Source: Pectinophora gossypiella
Taxonomy: Eukaryota > Arthropoda > Insecta > Lepidoptera > Gelechiidae
Assembly (NCBI RefSeq): GCF_024362695.1
Contig: NW_026063259.1
Span: forward strand, 62,001 to 126,000
Length of the DNA: 64,000 nucleotides
Direction of reading: 5' to 3'
Part shown: positions 20,033-30,882 of the stretch, piece by piece
Position numbering within the stretch: position 1 is the stretch's first letter
Layout of the letters: every line of letters starts with the position of its first letter
Program-made: the position numbers and the translations under genes
The notes under the pieces: model-generated
The model's input: the letters and a program-made list of their open reading frames with translations, nothing else
Told to the model about the DNA's origin: nothing
Databases searched by the model: none

Positions 20033-21966
20033 CTTCATTGGAACGCCGAAGGCCTGTCTAAAAAGATAGGTCTTCTTCGCGTTCTCCTGAGGGAACAGAA
20101 CGTTGATGTCGCCCTGATCTCAGAGACTAAAGTGATTGGCGCGGATCGGCTAAAGATCCCCAACTTCTTCGTATACCGGAAGGACGAGCTCAGTGACCTC
20201 GGTCACGCCTTTCGAGGTCTAGCCGTCTTGGTGAGAAGAAGACTGGTGCACCAGGTTCTGCCATCTGATGCTAGTCTTCAGTCGATCTACGCCCTGGGAG
20301 TTGAGATCGCGCTCGGAGACGTCCCAACACGTGTGTTTGCGGTTTACAAGCCGCCGGCTACGCCCCTTGTCCTCGCGGACATCCAGAGACTTCTGGACAG
20401 CCCGGGGCCAACGATCGCGGCCGGCGACTGGAACTGCAAGCACATTGGTTGGAATTCCACGAAGACCTGTCCAAATGGACGGCGTCTATTCGATTAAAAA
20501 AAATTGTTAAGAGAGGATCCTAAATTAAGTGTAGGAATGTTAAAGTCAAGGCTAAGGGACACACTGCTTAGCGGAGAACTTCTCTAATTTAGTACCTAAC
20601 GTTCTTGTTGGGTTATGTTCGAACTATGTGGAATGGCATCTAAGCTGAGCGATGGGTTTCTTGGACCTTATATACTGTAAGTTACCTTGATTGTTATGGT
20701 TTTTCTATTTTATTATTTATCTAGGTGAGTAGAAATTTATGTTTATTAGATAAGCGCATCTCGCCATCAAACGTAACAGTTTGGCGGGTTAATATTGTAA
20801 GAAATAAAATTGTACTTACCAATTTAACAATAAAAAAAAAAAAAAAAAAAAAGATGACGCCCACGGGGGCGGGTATGTGGTTCTGGGACCGGAGACCCCG
20901 ACCCACTACCCGCACAACCTCGCTCATCTCCCAGATGTGATAGACCTCGCGGTGGCCAAGGGGCTCCGGCCCGATCCCACCGTCGAGACACTAGACTATC
21001 ACACAGGCTCCGACCATCAACCCGTCTTGATGGTTATCACAGACCATCCCACCAGGACGAGGCTGCTGCCGCCGCGGCGGAAGTACTCCTGGGATAAATT
21101 CGGCCAATACATGGTAGAGAATACTCCCATGCGACCAGTCTCGACGCCCACGGATGTCGACGAGTTGGCAACTGAGTTCGCCTCTACAGTCCAGCGGGCA
21201 TTGCAGCATGCCGCGCTCGAAGCCCCCAAACCGGGGGCCGCTCCTCCCACGCCGAAGCATATCACAGACATGCTCGCGGAAAAGAGGCGACTCCGTAAGC
21301 AGTGGAATACCACGCGTTGCCCCACCATGAAGTCCCGGCTGAACGCGCTGGCCGAGAAGATCTCGGCCGCGCTCGATGGTGCCTCCGCCGACTCTTGGCA
21401 ATTTACCATCGATTCAGCCGGCGAGGATTGGACCGGCATCCACAGACTGTGTCGACAGCTCTCCGGGAAGCCGACACTAGTGTGACCTCTCCTCGCTCAG
21501 GACGGGACTCCCCGTTTTAGAGCTGAGGATCGAGCCGAGATCTTCGCCGAGTGTCTGGAGAGCCAATTCAGGCCGAACCCAGGCGCCGACCACGACGAAG
21601 AAGAAGTCTCCCGAAATCTAGCGGGCTATTTCGGTCGTCCGATAGCCCCTGATGAGGACCCCGTCGTCTTCACGCCCGGACAGGTGCTCCGGGCGCTAAG
21701 GCGGACTCTGCTCCGGAAAGCTCCCGGTCCAGATGGCATTACGAACGAAATGTTGCGTCACCTACCCCCGCGCTCAGTCACAGCGGTGACGCGCATTTAT
21801 AATGGCATCACACGGACGGGTCACTTTCCGGACTGCTGGAAGCTTGGGCGAGTCATTATGCTCCCCAAGCCCAGGAAGAATATCCTAAAGCCTGAGAGCT
21901 ATCGACCAATCACCTTGATATCGAACATCAGCAAGGTGTTTGAGAGACTTCTTCTCCGTCACATTG
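20018..21966 (+). pseudogene. Jockey copy 2 ORF2, endonuclease and early RT
   Basis: The frame opens at ACG 20018 and runs LRVLHWNAEGLS, ISETKV, VYKPPATP, AAGDWNCKHIGW, then resumes after a LINE insertion (20495-20852) with PDVIDLAVAKGL and GSDHQPVLMV. The linker holds DWTGIHRLCRQLSGK, followed by an in-frame TGA at 21483 where copy 1 has CGA. The RT opens with KAPGPDGITNEMLRHLPP and YRPITLISNISKVFERLLL and is cut at 21966 by the TRIM-like insertion. Confidence 0.8.
20495..20852 (+). mobile_element. 5'-truncated LINE with poly-A tail
   Basis: Inserted in the Jockey copy 2 endonuclease, with GAT on both sides (20492-20494, 20853-20855). It begins with the last codons of a LINE ORF2 (KLLREDPKLSVGMLKSRLRD... 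then TAA at 20585-20587), has a 3' UTR of about 245 bp, and ends in a run of about 20 A after AATAAA-like bases. Confidence 0.7.
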
Positions 21967-22034
21967 AAACAAAAGATTTTTTGCTGCTACCTTTTAGGAA
22001 AGTGAAACAAAAGATTTTTTGCTTACCTTATAGA

Positions 22035-22562
22035 CAAGGTAGGTAAATAGGAAATGGTGTTAAAATATACTGATATGTTTCAGAAAATTTATAAAGTGGT
22101 GTTTACCTGAAGGGCACAGCTAGATGTTATACACCGGTGAGCATGAGACAAAGAAAACTCCCTTGAATTTGTACAATGCATATTTTAAAATATACAGATT
22201 TTATTATCCATAGGTAGGTAAAAACCCTATGGAGGGAGACAGGTCGCGCTTTGGTCCGTCAGGTTAATTGTCACTCCGTTACAACCATGGGATATCACTC
22301 TGTTTAAAAACACTGTCCGTACACCTGTAGGCACCTCACTTACTCGAGGACCTCCGACTATCAGGCCTACCTGAGGCGTTCCGGAATACCGTACAGGTGA
22401 TGAGTTGAGGCCGGCTCAGGCCAGGGCGTGCTGGACGATGGCGGCGCAGCGGGCCAACTGTTACGCAGCTGGCGGGCTGCACGTCCACCGGTCAACCTCG
22501 CAGACCTTCACCGGGCCTTATCCGGTGTGTTGACAAAAGGAGAGGCGCGGCACATCCACATG
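22035..22562 (-). repeat. left LTR of the TRIM-like element
   Basis: Begins CAAGGTAGGTAAA and ends CACATCCACATG. It matches the right copy closely through TTTATAAAGTGGTGTTTACC, GGTCGCGCTTTGGTCCGTCA and GATGAGTTGAGGCCGGCTCA. Here the two parts are contiguous at TATACAGATTTTATTATCC, which shows what the right copy looked like before Gypsy C arrived. Confidence 0.75.
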
Positions 22563-23559
22563 CGCGCCGCACAAAGGAAAGCTTCGACGTGCAAACAACC
22601 AAGGCAAGCTCCGCCGAAATGAAGCTTGAAATAACTTGCAAACGCAGAAGAAAACAGTAGCAATCTTCATTCACAAAATTTGTTGAAATAGTCTGATCCA
22701 ATCATAAACTTCTTCTTAGATTAAAACTTGCAAAACGTTAGAAAATTAAAACGTTAAAACTTTAAAGAAAACTTTTAAAAACGATTAAAACTTTAAAAAC
22801 TTAAAGAAAAACAAAACCCCATCTGCAACAAGGAATGGCAATGATTAGCATGTGGTTCGGCTGACAGCGTGGCAATGCAACTCACGAGTGTAAAACAAAG
22901 AAAATAACTTACAGGTTCATCCGGGATAGTTGGGCATCGCTCGGATGAAACCTAAACCCACCCACTGGACCTTCGGCGATGGGATTTCAGTGATGTTGCT
23001 GAAAACAAGGACCTCGAGGTTATCACAAAGTGGGTGCAAAAATATGCACGAAGAATTGCGAGGACTCACCATCTCGGTTAAGTTGTTTATTTAAATCGAG
23101 ACATCGGCTCTTGATGTCGCCGATAAATCGTGGCTTTTAATTTGCCCACATTATTGTTACGGCAGTGGAGTCTCCGGCGCTCTCGCGACGTCCCCACTTT
23201 CCATAACCTCTCTCAGCTCAGCCAGCTGTCAGTCTGACACAAGAACCACGAACAAAGTTGCCAAACTAGAAAAAATCTACCAAACCATAAATTCGCCGAA
23301 TCAACGACAACAATCGATCGACTTGTTTGATCCCAAAATCTAAACAATATAATTATAATATATCAAAAATAAATGTTGCAGATAATTTTAATATACCAAA
23401 TTTTGAAGAAAATAAAATAATTAAAAATATTCGGGCCCATCGATAACCCTGCAGCGCCATCTGTGATTTCCTGCGGGTAAAATATAAAAACAACGTTATA
23501 TCGTCAGAAACCACAAGATATCGCTACAAGGCTCGTTGGTCCGAAATGCTTCGTTACAA
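22563..23559. other. interior of the TRIM-like element, non-coding
   Basis: About 1 kb with no open frame or recognisable domain. It holds an AAAACTTTAAA-rich stretch (22700-22810), a GC-richer middle, and the primer-site-like bases near 23535-23550. Confidence 0.6.
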
Positions 23560-23721
23560 AAGGTAGGTAAAATGAAAGGTGTTATGAAAATACTGATATA
23601 GTTTCAGAAATTTATAAAGTGGTGTTTACCTGAAGGGCACAGCTAGATGTTATAGACCGGTGAGCATGAGACAAAGAAAACTCCCTTTGAATTTGTACAA
23701 TGTATAATTTTAAATATACAA
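23560..23721 (-). repeat. right LTR of the TRIM-like element, first part
   Basis: Matches 22035-22195 of the left LTR and ends in ACAA (23718-23721), the left half of the Gypsy C target duplication. Confidence 0.75.
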
Positions 23722-24068
23722 ATCTTATGAACCAGTAGTGAAATTAAGTTTTTAAAAAAAAATAACACGTGGTAACCTTAAATACTTTTACTTTAAATAA
23801 TTCAATATTACAAACGTGCAAAATCTAACAATCAAAAAAAACTTATGAAAATAATATGGATCTGAAAAGTAACGAAATTTAGAATACGAAATTATACAAA
23901 CTGAAAAATAAGAGCTACCCGTGTACTAACAAAAAAAAAATATATCTTGATATGTAATGCGTCCGTCGCACCCTAGCGCCGAATGAGAAGTGAGCCCGAG
24001 CCTCGGGTGTCATCGGTTTTTATCGGCGACCGCTCGGACCGGGTTCCGCAGAGGGGGAATCCACTAAC
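23722..24068 (-). repeat. 3' LTR of Gypsy C
   Basis: Plus-strand ends ATCTTATGAACC and AATCCACTAAC. The edges were fixed by aligning the interrupted TRIM LTR, which puts ACAA on both sides. Confidence 0.85.
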
Positions 24069-24615
24069 ACGGCCGTTCCTGACGACGGGTCGTCCTCGAC
24101 CGCAATCTGTGCTTGCTCCTCCGCTTTTCTCTCGTTACCCGCTGATTCCGCATCATCTGCGAGCTGCTCATCGTCATTATCTGAAACCAAATCCCACGTT
24201 GGAATTACGAAAAAAAAAAAAAAAAAAATATCTGAAGCGATAAGCAAAGCTGTATTAAAGTGACTGCATTAACTCTAAGCAATGACAATAAGCGTGCACT
24301 CTTATCACCATCTACTTAGATCAAACAATTAGCATAAATGAAATGTTCTGTTACGTTTAAAACATTAAATGCTTCAAATAAATAAGTAAAGGCAAATAAA
24401 TAATTGAACAATGTCACCTCAAATTATGGAATTCCGGACTTCCATCATTTATAGGCTCAAATAAGTTAGAGCAATGTGAAATATTTCACACTACTTATGC
24501 GGCAGAGGCCTAAACAGCCCTCCCTACGAACTCATGGAGAGGCCTAACCAGTTGCGTCCATGGATTCGCAAGGTAATTAAAAAAAAAAACAGAGAAGCAC
24601 TAGGGTTACTAGCCT
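24069..24615 (-). other. 3' region of Gypsy C between pol and LTR
   Basis: No clear gene. Near the LTR an acidic open stretch on the minus strand (WDLVSDNDDEQLADDAESAG) may be a detached pol tail. It is followed by a 19-A run at 24210-24228. Bases 24500-24556 and 24630-24693 are a duplicated module containing GGCCTAAACAGTTGCATCCA-like units. Confidence 0.5.
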
Positions 24616-27600
24616 TCAAGTATCAAGGCAGAGGCCTAAACAGTTGCATGCCTTCCTTACAAACACATGGAGAGGCCTAAACAGTTGCATCCATGTCCAA
24701 CACCACCACTCACCACCTTCAAAGAAAGCTGAGCAGGCATCCGGCGTCCACTCCCCGCGCCACAGAACCATATTCTCGGCTGCAGCTTGGGTCTTCTTGC
24801 CATACGACCCAGCCAGTAGTTCGAGCTCGTAGCGGTGGTGTGGCAGCGCGTTTATGACTTTGTACGGGCCGCGCATACCAGAGTCCAGCTTTCCGGTGCT
24901 CTGTGATGCCTTAGACACGAAAACAAAGTCGCCCACACCAAACAGTCTTGGTGACCGCCGGTCTTCGTTCACGTATGCATCCTGGCGATGTTGGTTAGCT
25001 GAAAGAAGCTCATTAGCACGCTGACGCCTAAGAGTCATAATTGTCTCTCGATTAGGGTTCGAGCCTTCCAGTGCGACATCTCTCAGCAAGGACCTGATGA
25101 CTGGAGTTGCTGCATTAATACCGACAAGAAATTGCAGGGGTGATGTCTGTGTTGTTGTGTGCTTGGTAATATTGAGAGTAAGTTGCACCTTCCACAACAC
25201 CTCCGACCATTGGGAGCCCTTTTTACCAACCTCAACTCGTAGCATATTTAGCACGGTTCGGCAGTACCTCTCCACTTGTCCATTCTCGTGATGCATACCC
25301 AGTGTGATGTAGTGGATGGAGCTGCCTAGTTCATTAACCCAGCTCTGGAACGTTGTACTCTCGAACATCCGGCCACGATCACACACAATCATTGCTGGTG
25401 ATCCGAACAGTGAAACAACATTTGAGAATACGCGCTTCAGTTCATTGGAGTCTTGTCTGTATATGGAGTACAATAAACAAAATTTTGAAAACGAATCTAT
25501 AGCAATTAAAATATATTTGAAGCCTTGAGATTCCGGTAATGGTCCAAGAACATCGGTGTGAAGTGTGGAGAAGGGTATGTCTGGCTTTGTCCAGGATTGA
25601 ATTGGCTGCGAAGGGGCCTTGGGCACCTTTTTATGAGCCAAACACACAAGACAGTGTCCTACGTATTTACGAACAAACTGCCGCAAACTCGGAAACCAAA
25701 AATGCCGCAGTATAAGGTCGGTCGTTCTGTCGGCCCCGATATGATCGTGGTCATCATGAAAGATCCTCAATAGGCTGAGCCGATGGCCCTTTGGGATAAA
25801 ACAGAGAAGGCGCGGTTCCTCGCCGGTCGTCACATACTTATAGTATAACAAGTCATTCTTAATTACATACCTAGTAGAGTCTAACTGTCCTTCCCTTACT
25901 TTACTTATCAAATCCTGTGTTTCTTCATCGGCAGTTTGAGCTATCTTCGCCCAATTGTTAGCGTTTCGAATGTGTGAGACACTTACAGTTACAGGGGGGT
26001 GTCGGCTGAGGAAGTCGGCATGCTGCATCATAGATCCTTTCCTGTACTCCAGGGTAAACCTGAAGTCTTGTAAGTAGACCCACCAGCGCGCAACGCGAGG
26101 CAACAGATCCTTCTTTCGTTCCGTTAGTTTAAGTGAGTTACAATCCGTCACTATCTTAAAGTCAATGCCGATTAAGTAATGACGAAAGTGCTGGAGCGCT
26201 CGAACTATAGCTAAAGTTTCCAGCTCATAGCTGTGGTAACGACTTTCTGCAGCAAGGGTGGCTCTACTATAGTAACCAACTACCTTCTTCCCCTTACCAG
26301 CATGCTCCTGCAACAGCACCGCACCAAGGCCGACAGCACTGGCGTCAGTGTGGAGCTCGGTCGGCAATGACGGGTCGAAGATAGCTAAAACTGGTTCATT
26401 AGTTAGACAATGAATAATTACATCACGAGCCGCGTCTTGCTCAGGTCCCCAGATGAAAGGCTCGCCTTTTCTCAGCATTTTGGCTATACAAGCTGACTTA
26501 GACGCGTATCCTGCAATGTATCGCCTGAAATACCCTGCCAATCCCAAGAACTGGCGAACCTCCCTTACATTAGTAGGCTTCGGTGACTTGACCAGAGCTT
26601 CGATCTTCCTCTGGCTCGGCTGTACCTGACCATTACGAATGACTCGTCCGAGGTACTCAACTTGGGTGTCTAAGAAAGTACATTTTTTCATATTAACTGA
26701 AAATCCCGCATCCGATAATGCCCTTAAAACTTGCCTTAACATGTCCAAACCTTCATCAACTGTATTCGACATAATTAAAACGTCATCTATGTAGGTCAGT
26801 ACTTTACCAGTGTCGATTAATGGCTTTAAGGTCTTTGATATAATTCTCTGATATACTATGGGAGCATTTGCCAACCCGTAGGGCATCTTCAAATATTCAA
26901 AGTGACCCTCGGGTGTGACGAACGCTGTCTTACTAATGGAGTCGTCATCTTTCATGGGAACCTGATGAAATCCGGTGGCCATGTCAAGACTAGTAAAGTA
27001 TCTGAACCCACCAAGTTTATCGATCGTCAATCAAAGGTAGGGGGTATCGTTCCTTGACTGTCACTGCATTTAACGCACGATAGTCGACGCACATCCTATC
27101 ACTTCCGTCTTTCTTCTTGACCAAAATGATAGGACTCGCGTAGTCAGACCGGGACTCACGAATTATGCCTTTGCTAAGCAAGTCATTGACGATCTCGCGC
27201 ACTCGATTTTTTTCATCGATAGAGATCCTATAAGGCCGATGAACTATCGGAGCTCCTGAAGTCAATTTAATTTCCATGCTGCCTGTGTTCACTGTAGATG
27301 TAGCTGTACCGGTTATAAACGAGCTTGAAAATTTATGAATAACGTCCAATAAAAGTTCCCTGTCTTTACCAGTAAGCGTGGTTTTAATGTTATCTAACTC
27401 TGCACTGGACACATGCAACACAGAAGACGAACGATCTAACCTTGTCAGCCGCTGTTCGCTATCAGTCCGAATGTATGTCATACCTTTCCTGTTTAACACA
27501 TCCGTGCCGATCAGGATCGGTGCAACAATGCTGTCAGCAGGAACCACAAACAAGTCGACCTCCAGCGAAACCTCGGGCAATTCTACGACAGTGGTTACAT

Positions 27601-27796
27601 AAGATGTCGATTTGATTTCCTGACCACCTATACCTCGCAGCAAACGATAAGTGGGACGCTTATTAAATTCAAAATGTTTCAAGACTGACTCTGATATTAA
27701 CGAAATATCTGACCCGCTATCAATCAGTACATCTACGGGTACCTTCCGAATTACGGCAGGCATCACGTTGCTAGTTCTTGATTCGTCTATGAGCAA
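24616..27796 (-). pseudogene. pol: Gypsy C Pol: protease, RT, RNase H, integrase (one frameshift)
   Basis: The frame enters at the slippery site 27796. The first part (27017-27796) has protease VDVLIDSGSDISLIS and the start of RT (KKDGSDRMCVDYRALN, RYPLPLIDD). An indel near 27020-27030 moves the frame to 24616-27030, with SLDMATGFHQVPM, PYGLANAP, the catalytic TYIDDVLIM, RNase H LHTDASAVGLGAVLL, and integrase HHCC (HDDHDHIGADRT...CLVCLAHK). The DDE residues lie in HTDVLGPL, VCDRGRMF and ENGQVERYCRT. Apart from the indel all catalytic motifs are kept. Confidence 0.88.
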
Positions 27797-29163
27797 AAAT
27801 TTACGTTTTTCTTTTGATTGCTTTCCGTCTCAGATCGTTGTTTTTGAAAGCAAGATTCAACAACGTGGCCGTTACGTTTACAGAAGGTACAGTGTTTAAG
27901 AATCCTATTTTCTCCTGTCGACGAAGGGGTCGCTTTAGCAGTCGAGGTCGTCGGGGTAGAACCAATCTTAGGCCTTTTAGGACAGTACCATTTCTTGTGT
28001 CCTACCTTGCCACAATAATGACACGCAACATTATCATCGTTAGATTTGGGTGCTTCGCGTTTACGCGGGTAGGTTGGTGCATTATTATTGTAACGCATCA
28101 TTTGGTTTGAATTTCGCAAATCGAACTTGGGCTTTATATACGCTGATAAAAATTCAACTAAGTCCTTTGTATGTAGTTTGGCGTTAGTTGCCATAGCCCT
28201 AATTTGCGGATCGGATATACCCCTCACAACAATTGCTACTTTCAGCTCGTCCGATAAACCTCTAACAATATTGAGACGTAGAAGCGATTTGCGGGCGTAC
28301 TCCGCGTAAGTAGAAAATTTATTCGAATTTGTCGACATTACATCGTACAAAACTGTGGCCATATCAACATTACGCGGACATAAGGAACGGAATTCAGATT
28401 TAAAATTACTCCACGTACGATCACTCGTGACCCAGTCGTTCATCCACGATTTCGCGTCACCACGTAAACAACTACCCACACGCCCAAGGCACTCGCGGTC
28501 ATCCCAATTGTTTATCTGTCGAGCACGGTCAACTTCTGCACACCACTCATCAAAATCGTGTACGTTGGGATCAAAAGGAGAAACATAAAAAGTTTGAGGC
28601 TTTGTTTGAACTAGAGCAGATAATGCCCCGACTATTCTATCGGCCACATCCTCTCTTTCCTTGGCACTCATGTCCGGAATATGAGAGATTTGTCCCATTG
28701 CAGACTCTCCTACAACTGCATTACCACCAGAAATGGGGGTCGACACAATGGGTGGCGGCGGCATAAAACACTCGGTATCACCGCGAAGCTGACTCGAGAC
28801 TTGCGTTTGTCCAGCCGAAGTCTGTAATCTACTCTCAATATCACTGATCCTACTCATGATTTGCTCTAACGCATTATTACGCGGCCTATTGTGGCGGCCA
28901 TGCGAGCTATCACGATGCCTGAGATTGTCTCGCGAAGTACTACGACGCCTAAATTCACTGTCCCCTCGATTACGAGAATGTTCCCGACCTCTAGAGTCGG
29001 GGCGTGAAGAACGAGTAACATGATTCCGGGTTTCAACTGGTGTTCGATGACGCGAACGACGTCGTAGCCGTTCTACGTGGTCGCGGCTTTTTGATCTTGA
29101 CGAACGTCCAGACATGCTTAGAAAGTAAACAGAAAAAAACTTACCCCAAGAAAAGTCACTCAC
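27787..29163 (-). CDS. gag: Gypsy C Gag
   Basis: 458 residues without internal stop. An arginine/serine-rich N-terminus (RSSRSKSRDHVERLRRRSRH) is followed by a coiled segment (ALEQIMSRISDIESRLQTS), a capsid-like core (FDEWCAEVDRARQINNWDDR, EYARKSLLRLNIVRGLSDEL) and two zinc knuckles: CHYCGKVGHKKWYC and CTFCKRNGHVVESC. The 3' end overlaps pol by ten bases. The decayed Gag at 1796-3127 is its closest relative in the window. Confidence 0.88.
   Translation of the reverse strand: MSDFSWGKFFSVYFLSMSGRSSRSKSRDHVERLRRRSRHRTPVETRNHVTRSSRPDSRGREHSRNRGDSEFRRRSTSRDNLRHRDSSHGRHNRPRNNALEQIMSRISDIESRLQTSAGQTQVSSQLRGDTECFMPPPPIVSTPISGGNAVVGESAMGQISHIPDMSAKEREDVADRIVGALSALVQTKPQTFYVSPFDPNVHDFDEWCAEVDRARQINNWDDRECLGRVGSCLRGDAKSWMNDWVTSDRTWSNFKSEFRSLCPRNVDMATVLYDVMSTNSNKFSTYAEYARKSLLRLNIVRGLSDELKVAIVVRGISDPQIRAMATNAKLHTKDLVEFLSAYIKPKFDLRNSNQMMRYNNNAPTYPRKREAPKSNDDNVACHYCGKVGHKKWYCPKRPKIGSTPTTSTAKATPSSTGENRILKHCTFCKRNGHVVESCFQKQRSETESNQKKNVNFCS
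27796..27802 (-). promoter_or_regulatory. putative -1 ribosomal frameshift site, gag-pol (Gypsy C)
   Basis: The minus strand reads GTA AAT TTT TGC TCA TAG in the gag frame. A AAT TTT is a canonical X XXY YYZ heptamer. After a -1 slip the ribosome reads TTG CTC ATA GAC GAA into pol, only three codons before the gag stop. Confidence 0.7.
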
Positions 29164-29216
29164 GAAAACTCTACGTATATAACTCGATGGAATTCGAACT
29201 AGAAAATCGCGGGCTT

Positions 29217-29228
29217 ATCCCACTTCTG
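29217..29228 (-). other. primer-binding site of Gypsy C
   Basis: The minus strand reads CAGAAGTGGGAT directly after the LTR. This fits the complement of the inner part of a leucine tRNA 3' end (ATCCCACTTCTG..., from memory). The same core occurs in Gypsy E and Gypsy K. Confidence 0.6.
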
Positions 29229-29577
29229 ATCTTATGAACCAGTAGTGAAATTAAGTTTTTAAAAAAAAATAACACGTGGTAACCTTAAATACTTTTACTT
29301 TAAATAATTCAATATTACAAACGTGCAAAATCTAACAGTCAAAAAAAACTTATGAAAATAATATGGATCTGAAAAGTAACGAAATTTAGAATACGAAATT
29401 ATACAAACTGAAAAATAACAGCTACCCGTGTACTAACAAAAAAAAAAAATATATCTTGATATGTAATGCGTCCGTCGCACCCTAGCGCCGAATGAGAAGT
29501 GAGCCCGAGCCTCGGGTGTCATCGGTTTTTATAGGCGACCGCTCGGACCGGGTTCCGCAGAGGGGGAATCCACTAAC
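29229..29577 (-). repeat. 5' LTR of Gypsy C
   Basis: Direct repeat of 23722-24068, touching the primer site on its inner side. The minus-strand 5' end reads GTTAGTGGATTCC. Confidence 0.85.
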
Positions 29578-29947
29578 ACAAATTTAATTAACCATAGGTC
29601 GGTAAAAACCCTATGGAGGGAGACAGGTCGCGCTTTGGTCCGTCAGGTTAATTGTCACTCCGTAACAACCATGAGATATCACTATGTTTAAAAAACACTG
29701 TCCGTACACCTGTAGGCACCTCACTTACTCGAGGACCTCCGACTATCAGGCCTACCTGAGGCGTTCCGGAATACCGTACAGGTGATGAGTTGAGGCCGGC
29801 TCAGGCCAGGGCGTGCTGGACGATGGCGGCGCAGCGGGCCAACTGTTACGCAGCTGGCGGGCTGCACGTCCACCGGTCAACCTCGCAGTCCTTCACCGGG
29901 CCTTATCCGGAGTGTTGACAAAAGGAGAGGCGCGGCACATCCACATG
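29578..29947 (-). repeat. right LTR of the TRIM-like element, second part
   Basis: Starts with the second ACAA (29578-29581) and matches 22196-22562 of the left LTR to the shared end CACATCCACATG, after which Jockey copy 2 resumes. Confidence 0.75.
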
Positions 29948-30882
29948 CTTCCAGGTGGCAGTGGAAGGCGCCCTCTCCCAAGTCCGTCCGATCGCTGCGG
30001 GAGTTCCCCAGGGTAGCTGCCTTTCTCCGGTTTGCTACTCCAGGTACACAGATGACATCCCTGTGGAGGGAGGCTCCAAGTTGGCGTTATACGCCGACGA
30101 CGCTGCCTTCTTCTCGACGTCCTTGAATCTCAGGCACGCCGCGAAGAAGATGCAGCGTACACTGGATGCCCTCCCTGCCTGGCTGGCAAAGTGGAGATTG
30201 TCGGTGAACGTGGGTAAAACCCAAGCGATCACCGTGGGGCGTGGTCGGCTGGATCCCCCGAATCTGACGCTGCATGGGGAGGAAATTGGGTGGTCCAACC
30301 AGGCTAAATACCTGGGCGTGACCATAGACCGACACCTCGCCATGGCCCAGCACGCGAAGAATGTGGTCGGACAGGCAGGGGCTGCCACTGCTCTGCTCCG
30401 GCCCATTCTTCGCTCGAATCTCCCGCTGCGCATGAAGCTCGGCGTGTATAAGGCGTACATCAGGTCACGGCTTACCTATGCCGCCCCCGCGTGGTACGCA
30501 TTGGTCTCAGAGACCAATCGCCAAAGACTGCGGGCCCAGCAGTCCAAGGCGTTGCGTACCATCGCGGACGCGCCGAGATTCGTCCGCAACGAGGTCATTC
30601 GGAGGGACCTTAAAGTCGAGACCTCGGATGAGTGTTGGCAACACCAACTAAAATACTGTTTTCTGTATAATTTTTGGGCGTTTAATTGTAAGACCAGACC
30701 TCAACAAAGAGTTCATCTCCAAGCTCTCGACCAAGATGTTCGCGCGCGCGGACGAGTCAGATTTCGTGCACCTACGGAATCTGGCTCCATACCACGCGCG
30801 CCCACCCGACTGGAAACCGTATCCTCGAGAGCTAGTAGAGGTGGAGGAGCTCGACGAGGATGCGATTCCAGCACTGGAGTGA
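29948..30882 (+). pseudogene. Jockey copy 2 ORF2, late RT and C-terminus
   Basis: Starts in VEGALSQVRPIAAGVPQGSC, then YTDDIP, the catalytic ALYADDAAFF and the thumb (WLAKWRLSVNVGKTQAITVG), and the Jockey C-terminus SKALRTIADAPRFVRNEVIR. A 75-bp insert at 30634-30708 breaks the frame after VETSDE. Beyond it the acidic tail continues to a stop at 30880-30882. Confidence 0.8.
30634..30708. mobile_element. 75-bp insertion with GAGT duplication
   Basis: Absent from copy 1. GAGT flanks it (30630-30633, 30709-30712). It starts GTTGGCAACACC and ends CCTCAACAAA, with a weak inverted TGTTG/CAACA. It is too short to classify; a miniature element or solo remnant is possible. Confidence 0.5.

Larger units (their letters stand above)
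23722..29577 (-). mobile_element. Gypsy LTR retrotransposon C, near full length
   Basis: A 5.86-kb element with LTRs of 347 and 349 bp that differ at about three positions plus a short A-run length, flanked by ACAA. It carries gag and pol overlapping in the -1 frame and a primer site like those of Gypsy E and K. One indel in pol near 27020 is the main visible lesion. It is one of the youngest insertions here, sitting inside the TRIM-like LTR inside Jockey copy 2. Confidence 0.9.
21967..29947 (-). mobile_element. TRIM-like non-autonomous LTR element, split by Gypsy C
   Basis: A direct repeat of about 525 bp (22035-22562 versus 23560-23721 joined to 29578-29947) flanks a 1-kb interior without any gene. 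This is the layout of a miniature non-autonomous LTR retrotransposon. The right copy is split by Gypsy C with an ACAA duplication. Next to the right copy the minus strand reads TTTCGGACCAACGAGCC, similar to the BEL/Pao primer site at 1590-1606 (13 of 17 bases), so orientation is minus and a BEL relative may have driven it. Bases 21967-22034 hold a short tandem duplication of GAAACAAAAGATTTTTTGCT. Confidence 0.65.

Noticed and set aside
24020..24247. A separate small acidic protein next to the Gypsy C LTR
   Set aside because: It runs from a poly-T stretch into the LTR; a detached pol tail is more likely than an independent gene.
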